A DNA stretch of 64,000 nt from Perkinsus olseni. Taxonomy: Eukaryota; Perkinsozoa; Perkinsida; Perkinsidae. A program made the position numbers and the translations under genes. The stretch is taken from positions 62,001 to 126,000 of the forward strand of contig JABANP010000118.1 of assembly GCA_013115135.1 (NCBI GenBank), read 5' to 3'. The stretch's first letter is position 1. Every line of letters starts with the position of its first letter. A model generated the notes under the pieces. That model saw only the letters and a program-made list of their open reading frames with translations, did no database searches and was not told where the DNA came from. Positions 23,063-33,835 of this stretch are shown piece by piece.

Positions 23063-26000
23063 ATGGCACAGTGGAGTGAGCGGCTGTTGATGAAGCTCGG
23101 CGTCGCTCTTTCATGCCTGCTTTGGGGCATACAGGCTGAAGCAGGAGGTCGCACTTTGGACGCCGATTTCCCTCGATTCGTGGTAGTACGTGACGCAACG
23201 AGAAGAACAAGCTTGAAAGGGCTCGATCCTAGAAAGCGGGGCAACTCTGCCGGCGATGCTAACTGAACTAAATACAAGCTTCGAATTTCATTTTTTATTG
23301 GCACCGTTGAGTCGCTCATCAGAAAACATCTCGTGGGAGCGTTCGACTCACTGTGAGGTTCTCCGATTAGTGACACTGATTGAGCAGGAGAGCATTCGCT
23401 TCTCCATGCGGGCTATCGCTATCTCGCACCGTGTTAGTTTATCGCCCGGGACGATCAACTTGGTAGCCTGGGTTTTTCAGGAATATCTTCGTGACCGGTG
23501 CGGCATGGAGAAGGTCGCCGATCCTGAGATTGATACTGCCATTCTCGACCGTCTGTCGACGGAAGCAGATACCACAGGTAGAGGGAATCTCTCCATATAG
23601 GGTAGTTTTGCGAGAAGGGTGGTAACCGCATGGGCGCCCCACCAGTAATGTATAGCACTTCCAATGTCGATTGATGCAGTGGCCAAGTGTCTCTGTGGGT
23701 ATCGGTTTGAAGGTTGAGAATAGCTTGGCCAAGGCCCGGATCGATTGGCTCCGGTTTTGTATCAGGTAGAGATGATAGACCGTGGCTGCTGTGGTATACG
23801 ACTGATGGTAAGATCACGCACCCCGGTAGGGAGCTCATCATCAGTGAGTAAGTCTTTTGAGTAAATGCTCGACCGCGGTGATAATCAGGTGGCTAACGCA
23901 ACGTTCTTCCCATACTGGGAAAGGTTGGGTTGGGGTATGCTGTACGGTGGTTTCGACACCCCTCAAGAGCCACAGGAGCGCCACCACAAGACTGTCGAGG
24001 TTGTGGCATTGTAGACTAGGGAGCATGAAACAGTACTAAAATACCGCCCACCTGGACAGTTTGATGTACGGTACTACAAGTACCGCTCTGTCCCGTTAGC
24101 GATACGCTATGGGTAGCGAATCCGGGTGGGGGCCAAAAGAGGCGTCCCCCTCACTCCCACACTGGGCTTCGAACTTTGTAGTCTACAGGTAGCCTGATCT
24201 AGTAACTGCTTGACTTTCCCTTGTACATGTCTAAGCAACAAATCTCAACAAGTCGCTGGCTCCCTTCTGTGGAAAGGGTGCTCCTCAACGTCTTGGGTGC
24301 CACCCAATGGGTGGCGTCAGACTTCCCTGCTGAAGAGAACGATTTCGGAGCTGCCTGCTGGCTGCTCTGTGGACCACAGACTGTGGTGACGTCGTCTTTC
24401 ACAGCCGGCCTTCTGGACTCTTCTCCTCGTCCAACCAGTTAACATATACCGACCTCCTGTCCTGCGCCTCCACTGGCGACGTGGAGTCTCCACAGTGGAA
24501 CTCTTTTTGACAACGTTTGCTATCTCGTATGATACTAGCAGGCCCTACTCCTCCCGGAGAAGGTCTCCTTCAGCGTCTGCACGGTCAATGGCCTCAGCAT
24601 CTATGACATAGATTCTATGTCCTCTTCGTATCCCTGGTCATCTGGTGGCCGATCTTGGTGAAGGCCTGAAGCTCTCTACTTTCTTGAACAGAGCTCGGCA
24701 CGACTTCCTCCCAGCTGGAGACGTATCAAGAACATCACGACCTCAGACTCTCAGACCTTGGGCGCCCCTAGCACGGCCCTCATGGCTGCCACATCACTAA
24801 CCACCCGCCTCTCCCTCGGTGGCTTCATCGACCCTGCCTCCGGTATATGCTTCATGGGGTATCTCATTGATCTCGGGTTCGGCCGAGACGGTACAGCCCG
24901 CTGCAGGAATGCTCTAGAGTGCCTTCTAGTCGAACTCCATGCTGCAGTCACCGACGGCCGCATTCCGGACTGCTCCTTACTCCTGCCGGAGGGAAGGGAA
25001 AAGACTATAACTACTATTCGACTATATCACCTCCACTGAAAGATATCCTCGAGAAGTTCGACGTCAGCAAATGTGTGCCAAGTTGTCTCGCTCTCTAGTC
25101 TTGAAGGTCTGACGTTGCGGCAGTGACTCCGCGAACAACTCTGATGACTTCATAGGTATCGAGAAGATACTATCTCCTCTTTACCACTAAAAGGCGAATA
25201 TTGAGCAAACTGCAGTCTGTCGCGAGATTCAATCCATCCTGTTACTCCTCGATACGCTGCCTGAGCTGTTTTATATATTTGTCGATAGCGGTGCGGTGAA
25301 CCCGCATTGGATTCGTAAATTGTTGTATTCAAGTGTACAGAGTGGAAAACCACACTCAGTTTGGAATTTCCTAGGCGAAGGCCCTCGAGAGTTACGGACT
25401 CTCTACGAGACACGATGAAAACACATTCCGGGTCTTTCCAGATCCTTTGACAAAGGATAAGAGCTATCTATGTGTCGTTGGATCACGTTTCGGAAATTGA
25501 TGTTGCTGCCGTCGGGTCAACTAAGTTCACTGAACTACTTCAACTAAGTTGAAGTATTGACCCAGTGGAGTTGAGCGGATCCTAAGTAGTTTCTTGTTGT
25601 ATAGGTACGCTATGGGATATTTAGAGGGGTTGGCAACGGCAGAATATCTATGGCTGTTCTATCATCTTAATACAGAGAGGATCGTCGGTCCCCCTGGAGA
25701 ACGGACTCCCGGTGGTACTTGGATGAAGGACTCGTAAGTCCGTCGAAAAAACCTCAGCCGAACTCGTAGTCGGCTCTGCTCGCCCGAGGGAGGAAACCTC
25801 GGTGCACTCTATTGACGAGGCGGGCGTGTCAGCAGGTACTTTGCTCCCATTCTAACCAACTTCATGGAGGGCAACCATAATCATCAAGAGTGCCGACTGG
25901 AGCCCGACTACCTCCAACTCGCTCACGGCTATTACTGTCAACTCCTCGGTCTCCTCGATGGTTATAACAGAGCTGTAGGGACCAATTCCAGAGCTAAGGT

Positions 26001-27700
26001 GAGGCTTAACCCCGATACAAGTATAGACCTAGTCGTTGGAAATAGAAAAGCTCGGGAATTTGTACAGTGACAGCCGTTAGACAGGCCTCATCGACTGCAG
26101 TGGCCCACTGCCAGTGGGGTCGACGGGTCGATCTTTCTCAGTACACGCCCTCGACCTCCAAGAGTATCCTCGCCTTCCTCGACATTCTTGCCATCAATGC
26201 AGATGGTCAACTACCTGAGCTCCAACAGATCGGTACGGCTGCCTTCCTTGTTCACGCGTCCCTCTGCCGCCTCAGGTCTCGATCATCAGTCGCTCGGGGA
26301 GATTCGACCACATAAACATGACGAGAGGGAAGTATTGAATTCATTGGAGAAAGCATCGGTCCCTCAACGCTGCAGTGCCCTCGTGAAACTCGTACGCAAC
26401 AGCGCAGGCTCGGTGACAGATGTCATCTCCGCCCAGTAAGATGCTCATCGCCGTTCACTGACTGCTCCCTGGAGGTCGTATATAATGCAATTTCTTGGTA
26501 TAGATGCTATATTCATAACTTGGTGTGATACCATGCGTTGAGTGTGTCGTTCAAGGGGGAGTGCCCGTCCTTATCTGGCCTACTCGGCTGTATCCTCAGC
26601 ACCACTTGGGAGAGCTTCCCTGAGATGGTCCGCATAATGAAGGAGATCTCAGCTCCGATGGTCAAGCAGGACAGGACGGATGCTACTTTGCAGTTCTCCA
26701 GCTACCCGGGCTGCATCAGCAGTAGGGCCTCCCGTGAGGCCCGACCGGACACTTGTCGTTGCGCAGGTACGGACGACTGGGTTATACGGCCATCGATGTG
26801 GCTGGTGTCGTTCGAAACCACTACTAACATCATCCAGCCTGGGCAGTTTGGAACACCGGAGTTCACGCCAGATTTCATCAGAATAATGATCGTCGTGTCG
26901 TTGTCTCATGACACTGAGTCGTGGAAGAATATCATGGAGACGTGCGACCTTCCCAGTGGAACGTACAACTCCCAGTGGATTGTAGTCGACTACCAGAAGG
27001 TGAAGCAGGCTGCTGATGAGAAGTCGGCCAATCTCCTGGACGGCTCGGTTATGGTGCTGGAAACTGCTCCCGGAGCTGTGGAGAACGAGTATGGCGTGTT
27101 CGAGTCCCGAGATATGTCAAAACACGTCAGTGAGAATGGTCACTTGCTGGCTTCAACGAGGCTATGTTCCCGACCATCCGACGGCATCTCGGTTCTGACA
27201 GCGCCCCCTACCCTCAGGACGGACGCTATGCTGTCTTCCAGCAGCTCGCACCGATGGTACATGACATCGCCACTATGTACTCGGTGATGCAGTTCAACGA
27301 GCCGGGGAATCGCGGAAGCATTGCGCCTTTGAATGCCGATGATGGTGGTGCGGATTTGAAGATCACCAACTTGGCGACGATGAAGGAGAAGGGGGGCTCC
27401 TGGGCGTACAGCGGCCCACCGCGCGTACAGGGGTATTCAGCGGACGGTAGAGCGAGGAGGAATGAGTATGTCGAAAAGAAAATGAGCGACTTCTTCGAGT
27501 CACCCAAGGCCAGGCTGAGCTGGGAGTTCCCGTTGGTCCTTTTCGTTGCACAAGATCAGCGCATGTGTATGTCTAAACGATGCCAGCCTGACTTCATGAC
27601 AGATCCGAGAGACTTGAAGACGATAGCTAAAAACAGTCCTACGTCGTCCATCAGTATGGATGCGGCTGATTGCGCATATTTGTGCGTTGAAAGAGAATGA
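23063..27700 (+). CDS. Phospholipase B-like (PLBD/lamina-ancestor family) secreted Ntn-type hydrolase
   Basis: ATG at 23063 or, giving a classic signal peptide, 23090 (MKLGVALSCLLWGIQAEAGG). Family blocks follow in order: VANATFFPYWERLGWGMLYG (23891-23950), YAMGYLEGLATAEYLWLFYH (25605-25733), LQLAHGYYCQLLGLLDGYNR (25915), ILAFLDILAINADGQLPEL (26168), RCSALVKLVRN (26368; the Cys at 26371-26373 is the predicted nucleophile by family analogy), TWESFPEMVRIMKEISAP (26605), FSSYPGCIS (26695), WLVSFETTTNIIQPG (26800), LPSGTYNSQWIVVDYQKVKQ (26950), VMVLETAPGAV (27052) and DLKITNLATMKEKGGSWAYS (27357). It is likely delivered to lysosome-like compartments or secreted. The 24.01-25.60 kb interval acts as one very large intron. 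Exact C-terminus uncertain; the open frame stops at 27700. Confidence 0.88.
24221..25039 (+). other. Open frames inside the large PLB-like intron, unrecognised
   Basis: Two plus-strand frames, 24221-24442 (STSRWLPSVERVLLNVLGAT) and 24758-25039 (LSLGGFIDPASGICFMGYLI, then DLGFGRDGTARC), look more protein-like than neighbouring intron DNA. They have no counterpart in the phospholipase B-like family. They could be inserted gene or element fragments, or lineage-specific exons. Confidence 0.35.
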
Positions 27701-28629
27701 ATTATGCACAGTAACATGGTCTAGGCTGTCAGTACTCTGCATTAGCGTGTTGTGTTACGTAGTCGGAGGGTACGAGCATTCCACGGAGACCCACCACGAT
27801 ACAGCGATGTCACTCGGACATACCGAAGACTATGGAATGCACTCCGTTCTCGCGCCTAAGAAATTCTCCACGCAAATGCCGACTTCAGGGAAGAGTACTC
27901 CACGTTTCCGGCGTAACCTCTTGTTCATAACGGGGAGATCTGAATCGTGCGAAGGGCGGAGCTCTTGGAAGTTCCACTATGAGGGAAGGTCACGCCACCG
28001 GCCGAGGATACTATTCTCAGAATAGCGAGTTCGAAGTTCCCACAGAACCATTAGCGTATAGACACTTTAATCAACTCAATTCGACAGCTGCTCAGTTGTC
28101 GGTGAAATTACCATTCTGCATTTCTGTGATGACACTGCAGGAGCGGCAGCTACTGCTGCTGCTGCCAGCAGTCATAACATGGGTACGTGTATGATAACGT
28201 CAGTGATGATCAGAAGCATAAGTCGTTAGCATATTAGTGAATTCGCACAACAGTGGCGGCGGACAGTATACAGTATACAGCCGAGTAGTAACGACAAACA
28301 ATTAATATCTCCATCATGCGGAGAAGTAGGGGATGACGAAACCGATGAACCAACGCCGAGCTAGAGCTGCTGCTGGTGCTGACCGTAGCGGCTGCTGGCA
28401 GCATCGCCGAGAGTACTGCTGGTGGTGGTGGTGCAGCTTTGCGGTTGGATACACAAATCCAGATCATTGTCGTATCTGACAACTTGTGGAAGGCATCCTT
28501 GAATGAGATATTGTTCCTGAGAACAGAACAGCCGAGTAGTTAACTGACCGTCCCTTTAAACTCATGTCTCAACAGGATACGACGGCCGTGAACAACGAAG
28601 CAACGCGGGGAAACAGTGGCAGTTCATCA
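27701..28629. other. Spacer between convergent genes
   Basis: The end of the PLB-like gene and the 3' end of the HAD gene converge here. A CAG/CTG-rich patch (GCTGCTGCTGCC near 28152) and a GCTGCTGGTGCTG patch near 28367 are the only structure seen. Confidence 0.45.
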
Positions 28630-29745
28630 CACCCTGAAAATCATCGCTAATACGCTTGCAGTTATCAATAGATCAGACGGTCGGGCACCAATCAGGTCAC
28701 AAATGCATCGGACGGAATCGGGTAAAAAGAAGAGCTCACGCGAAGGGGTTACTTTTTTGAGATGTTCCAAGTCGGGCTTTTCCATGAACTTCAGACTCTT
28801 ACAGAGAAGGTAACTACTCTTATCACATCCTTGAACTGCTGCCAGCTCATTGAGGACATGGCAAGCGTTGATGACGGCCAAACGTTCGTGAGCCGAATCG
28901 CCCAGAGACACCACACAGCGGCGACGGCTGAGAACGGGAGTACAGGAGGGGATATGAAGTCGCTTACCCTGCAACTGGAGGGCTCGAGAAATGCTCAGAG
29001 ATTGCTTGCTTGAAGGACTGATCCTTCCACTCGAACGCTGATGCGAATCCCTGGAAAGACGTTTTTGAGTAATATAGCGGAGACCTGACCTGAGGCTCGT
29101 ATGCAGTCCTGGCTGAGATGTGGTGTATGTTGCTGAGGGTAGGCAGGAGGGAGGGGAGGAACTTAGCACAAGTGAGGGGGATCCAGCCGGCCTCAGCGTT
29201 AGTCACTATAATCACCGTGCCTGCCAGTAACAGAGAGCTGTCAATAGACTTCCGAATCCAGAACGATACGGCAGCAGACAGTTCCGAATGAGTTTACAGA
29301 GCAAACGATTCGGGTCGTCCCGAACTCTCTCAAATTTGATGAGAAGACAGATCCTACCGAATTCCATGGCCGTTAGTAGAGTATCTTTAACAAGCATAGC
29401 GTAGTCATCCAGTGCAGACATTAGTCCCGTCGGCGGGCTAGGACCGTCCACTCGGAGACCCTGAGTGAATATCAGCACTACTGAGGCTACTGCTGCAGCG
29501 GTGGCGATACCCATTGCACAGTGAGGTAACGGGTGGGAAGGATAGTATCGTCCCAGTCGAATATAATGAGGGTATCTTCTTTATTAATGTAGTGACCACT
29601 GATGACATCTGATGAATCCTCAGAGGAGGAGTCACTGCTAGAGGTGGTGGAAGCCCCAGCAACAGTAGAATCGAAGGAATTGCTACGCCGGGCAGTGAAC
29701 CTGGCGGCCAAAAGGCGTGTGAGGGATGAGAGGAAGATGCTTTAC
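28630..29745 (-). CDS. HAD-superfamily protein (putative phosphatase of protist type)
   Basis: Exon 1 (to 29520) carries a Ser/Asp-rich leader (STTSSSDSSSEDSSDVISG) then LIIFDWDDTILPTRYLT with HAD motif I DWDDT (29558-29544). Next exon (about 29350-29450): SALDDYAMLVKDTLLTAMEF. Then 29215-29090: TVIIVTNAEAGWIPLTCAKF (motif II TNA), ISARTAYEP. Then EWKDQSFKQAISEHF, and 28930-28830: VVSLGDSAHERLAVINACHV (acidic motif IV), followed by SLKFMEKPDLEHLK with the motif III-like Lys. The order and blocks match a HAD family widespread in alveolates, oomycetes and algae whose substrate is unknown. The nucleophile Asp pair is present, so catalysis is plausible. The true start codon is not resolved: a TAA lies just upstream of exon 1, so a short 5' exon is likely. 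Confidence 0.8.
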
Positions 29746-30062
29746 ATGCTGGTCGGGGCGTGATGCCCTCGGACACTGTGAGCCTCCTCATCGGAGGGCT
29801 CTTTACCACCACGACCACCACCAACAACATGCTGTTCATAGGGGACAGCTGTATCAGTGAGAGTATCGCCAGCTGTCATTATTAAATGATTACCACTAGT
29901 AGTAGGAATATCCAGACCCCTATCATCGTAAACAACGTGCAGTACTCATCTCAGTGAAGCGGTGAGCCCCTTCTTAATGACAGTAGTGCTAGCCTTGTCC
30001 GGTAACAGGAAACACTCGGCTGCTTACATAAATGCGACGCTCACCGCTCGTAACATGCGCTG

Positions 30063-30095
30063 AGAAGTAGCTAATTTCGTGGCGCGTGACGTAAT
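30063..30095 (+). repeat. GC-rich motif upstream of heme lyase (copy 3)
   Basis: GTAGCTAATTTCGTGGCGCG then TGACGTAATT lies about 70-100 nt before the heme lyase ATG. It resembles the whole start of the 431-472 intron (GTAGCTAAGTGATTTAGTGG), so it may be a 5' UTR intron or a shared promoter element. Confidence 0.5.
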
Positions 30096-30163
30096 TCACT
30101 CTTCATCGCTCATCGTCATCGCCATGCCGTCCAGGCTGATGCTAGTGGTTTTGACTGATAAAT

Positions 30164-31417
30164 ATGTCGTCCTGCCCCCTCGGCTACGGCGGTGAATCCA
30201 GCACCGCGGACACCACCCCTTCAGGCGGTCAAGGTGTGCAGAAGGAAAGTAATTCCTCGGGCAGTGAAAATTGAACTGTTCAACGCTGAGGAGTGGCGCC
30301 GCCGTGGTTGACTTGACGTGTCGAAGGGACGCTGGGAGCCCTATCGGACCTCGGCAGAGCTCAGAGCTGTCGAGCACCTGTGAGCGCTTTAGTCTATCAA
30401 GACCGATCCACGGAACTCGTGCCATGGCATTTGGAAGGCAGCATTCTTGGCTTATTCGTCTTGCTGTGAAATTACCGAAATTATTGAAGTTTTTTTCGAA
30501 AAAGTCATCGTTTCTTTATTTCTAACACCATCAAGTTGATCATTCGAAGTCGTGTGAGCGCTCCTCTCGTGGATGACGCTTTCGAGGTTCCTGATGGCAA
30601 TAGGTCGGAGCTGTCCAAGGAGCGAACGACGTCGAGTATACCGGGAGTAGATGGAGAGAAGTTCAAGTATCCGAGTGAGGATCAGTTCTATAAGACTGTT
30701 AAGCGGTGAGCATTCATAGTGGATAGCGGATCGTTAGTACTGCTACAGGAAAGGGCATGCTGTGGAGGCTGATGACATGCGGACTGTTGTGGCCATACAT
30801 AATGCTGTCAATGAGAGTAAAGCAGATTCGGTTCGTGCTCAACGAGTGCGGGGAGCGTTAATGAAGGCTTGTTTGCATGGGGGGGTGTGGGCCTCAGGAG
30901 CATGGCATCAGATCAAAGAAGTGGAGGACCGTCTGCATGGTCGTGTATGCGCCAAAGAAGCCTTACGACTCGTCAAATTTGTCGGGAGGCCAGGTAGTAT
31001 CCTGAGAGACTAGCAGCCTTACGGGGCTCCTTGGGTGTAAATGGGGATGAGTCGATCGCTTGGGTCGAACCCACGACCTCGGGGGCGAAGGACAGTACAC
31101 TTACCCAGGTGAGGTATCGCCCAAGTCGCGTATCATGCGGTTACTCGGAGGATGGACTGAGCCATTCGACCGTCATGATTGGTACATTGATCGCTGCGGC
31201 ACTACCGTGAGGTGAGCGTCTCTCTCTGCGGCATCTCCCGCGGATGATGACAACGACTAGGTATGTGGTTGATTTTTATGATGGAAGGCCCCCCGAAGGG
31301 ACGGCTCACTTGCCGCTTTCCCTACAGCCAGTATCAATCTTCGTTGATGCCCGACCGGCCGTATCCACCCTGAGTGACCTGTGGGATAGACTCCGGCTCT
31401 GGGGCGGATTTGCTTGA
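30164..31417 (+). CDS. Cytochrome c heme lyase (holocytochrome c synthase)
   Basis: ATG 30164 gives [20 protein letters not shown], with a Cys-Pro heme-regulatory-like motif. The middle exon, ending 30705, reads [14 protein letters not shown] and [16 protein letters not shown]. It splices (30706-30748) to [20 protein letters not shown], ending NE at 30816. Intron 30817-30897 leads to [15 protein letters not shown] and FVGRPG (to 30993), intron 30994-31108 to [20 protein letters not shown] and [14 protein letters not shown] (to 31211), and intron 31212-31260 to [11 protein letters not shown] and [20 protein letters not shown], stop 31415-31417. All joins keep frame. These are the diagnostic blocks of System III heme lyase, which attaches heme covalently to cytochrome c in the mitochondrial intermembrane space. 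The exon between the N-terminal segment and about 30545 is not exactly placed. Confidence 0.93.
30994..31108 (-). repeat. Heme-lyase intron containing tRNA-like sequence in antisense
   Basis: The minus strand reads GGTCGTGGGTTCGACCC, a T-arm/B-box-like hairpin, preceded by GGTAAGTGTACTGTCC that resembles the D-arm side. Anticodon and acceptor stems do not pair, so it is a tRNA-derived fragment rather than a working tRNA gene. Splice sites sit at the ends of this 115-nt segment. Confidence 0.5.
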
Positions 31418-32195
31418 TGTGTGTCATGAGTTTCTGAGTCGATACGTCTTTTGTGTTCAAGGGCTGGCCAATTCGGAAATATCTTTGGGTCTTCATCATA
31501 AGCATCGGAATTATGCTTTTCCTCAGTACACTTCGGCATCCCTTGTGGTTGCTACTTTCGCTGGTCTCCCCGTCCCTTGGAGCCTTTGTCAAGTGGCCTT
31601 GGGATCCCTCCACTGCTGTTGGTACTACCACTCCTTCAACTATTCGTCTGAGAGCATCTCGTTGCTACAATCCGTGTCACTTCTTCCCCCGTGTCAAACC
31701 CGAACAAGCGTAGACGCACAGTGAAGGCAGCCACAACCGCAACCACCACTAAAGAAGACCAGAGCAACAAGGAACCTACAAATCTGAGACCTACTACACG
31801 AGACAGGTAGTAACGGCGGTAACAGGAATAGGGAGATGATGATGAATGACGGTCCGAGGTTCGATCCCCAGGCCTTGCGTTCCTTCTGTTGCGTGTATAC
31901 GATTCTCTCGGTACTGTGGATCGGGGGATTCTTTTGTTCTTCACAGTGCACCGGTGGCGATGCTGCATGGCCAATCATTAGCGAATACGCCGCCAAGTGG
32001 GTGTCATCGTCAACCGGGCTTTTCGGAGGACAGTGGTAGTATTTCTCATCGATCTGCACGATCACCGCCACTGTACGGTCGTGTCCACGCACGACCACCT
32101 CAACAGGAGCATTGTGCTTCTTCGTCCGAAAATTCCAGTCGGAGCGATCTGGCGTGGTGCACTTTGGCACTTTCTCGTCTCCTCCACCCTCTCAG

Positions 32196-33270
32196 ATGAT
32201 GATTCTTGCTCCTACGACTGCGGCTGGATTGCGTGGTACTGCAGCTTGAAGGTAGTCCATCCCCACGATGACTGATCCCAGGTGTCCTCCTGTCGTAGGG
32301 CCATGAGATGTTCGCAGAGGTCGACGAGGACTACATTCGAGATGCTTTCAATCTCTACGGCCTCCGCGCCAAAGTCCAGGTCAGCAGCAGCAGGAGCTCC
32401 CTTGTCTTCGGGCTAGTACTGTGTGTTCTCGCCAGTTCTATGATCATGCATTGGAGATGATACTCAGCGACGAGCGGCCAGATGAAGAGGACTTGGCGGA
32501 CAACGTGAGTTCACGATTGAAAACAAAGGCGGGGTTTTTGTTGTAGTTGACGATCATCGTCTTAGGATTTTCTGGAGATTTACCGGGAGGCTGTTGACCT
32601 GTACGGTCTCATACATGCACGATATTGTCTAACTCCGAGGGGATTGTCCGTAGTGAAGGAGAAGTACCTACGAGGTAGGGCAGGCGGAGCGATGCAGCCG
32701 CTGATGAGTCTGAGAGCCTTCATCAGGGGACTACGGGACTTGTCCGCGAGTCTATTGCAACGGCCAGCATGTGCTGCCAACAGGAAGGGTGGGAGAGGAG
32801 CTCAGGGTTGAGCCAGTGAAAGTAATGCAATTTCGTGGCGCGCGGTAGTCCTCCTCCTCAATGCCGTGCTGCTTCAGTTGTACTGTCCCAAATGCGAGCA
32901 ACTGTACGTCCCTCGGCAGAAGCATGCTCACCTTGATGGTGCCTACTTCGGTGCGTCCCTTCCTAGCTTGTTCTTCCAGGTGAGCTCGACACTTATCATC
33001 ACTCCCGCGCAAGAATGCGTCCGTTATTGTTTCTCGCCTGCCCTAGGAGTAGGGGTCATGCTTTCCTCCTATGAGTTTTCGCCGCTCTTCTTAACCTTGG
33101 TGTGTTCTACTCAGACCTTCCCTAAGTTGATACCAGCGGAAGTTCCTGTGTATTTCGAACCTCGTGTATTCGGGTTCAAGGTCCACAACAGACCGTACGT
33201 GATGCGCCATCATCATAAGTCCACCGACGTAGTGGAAAGGATGCCGTTCTTTTCAGATCTGTCGTGCTAA
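32196..33270 (+). CDS. CK2B: Casein kinase 2 regulatory beta subunit
   Basis: Exons join in frame: 32196-32251 (DCGWIAWYCSLK), 32299-32379 (GHEMFAEVDEDYIRDAFNLY), 32436-32504 (FYDHALEMILSDERPDEEDL), 32566-32674 (EIYREAVDLYGLIHARYCLT), 32727-32821 (GTCPRVYCNGQHVLPTGRVG), 32878-32979 (LYCPKCEQLYVPRQKHAHLD, GAYFGASLPSLFFQ) and 33115-33270 (TFPKLIPAEVPVYFEPRVFG), stop at 33268-33270. The Zn-binding CPR..C and CPKC pairs that dimerise the subunit are intact, as is the acidic EVDEDYI region. It stabilises and directs CK2 kinase. The first exon, upstream of 32196, is not found; the exon begins in phase, so the initiating ATG must lie upstream of the TCTCAG acceptor. The intron at 32822-32877 holds the recurring GC-rich motif. 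Confidence 0.95.
32822..32877 (+). repeat. CK2 beta intron with GC-rich motif (copy 4)
   Basis: The 56-nt intron contains AATTTCGTGGCGCGCGG shortly after its GTAATG donor. Confidence 0.6.
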
Positions 33271-33835
33271 AAAAGCTGCAGAACGACGTTGCCAAGGGAG
33301 CCTCGTATATCGACTTTCAAGGGTGCAGCAACGCCGCTGGTAGGACCACGGATGGGCTGCTGATCAATCGTCGTGGCAAGAGCTATGATACCAACCATTG
33401 CAGAACTTCTCACGTTGGGTGCGAGTGTGTCCATTTGTCTCACAGGCCCTTACCCCTTCCCGATAGACCCCTCGGATGATCATTTGCTGAGCGAAGAGGA
33501 GGAATGATGATGATGATGCTTATGAAATACCCGCAATGCGCCCCAGTCACGATTATCTGTCTTATTCAGCTCAGGAGAGTATCTCAGTTTGCTGCTGGCT
33601 TGTGTTACTGCGAGATGTCAATGTACCGGCTGGGCGAGATTCCTTCGTTCTGGTTCAACTCGTGTGTTCGTCTGGGACTCAGAGATCCTGAGTCAGAGAC
33701 TTTGACCTTGGTCTTTCTTCCAGTACCAACCGCATCCACCCACCGAATCAACGGCTGACTCATCAGGACATAGCCTTCTGTTGGTTGATCACCCTCTGCT
33801 GCCCCCAGGCATCCTATCGCTTCTTCGAAAGGAGG
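33271..33835 (+). other. Unresolved region between CK2 beta and phosphatidyltransferase
   Basis: Open frames at 33264-33479 (GASYIDFQGCSNAAGRTTDG) and 33504-33758 are present without recognisable motif. They may include 5' exons or leader of the downstream gene. Confidence 0.3.

Noticed and set aside
31040..31110. Functional tRNA gene on the minus strand in the heme-lyase intron
   Set aside because: A T-arm/B-box is visible but neither an anticodon stem nor an acceptor stem can be paired, so it was kept only as a tRNA-like fragment.
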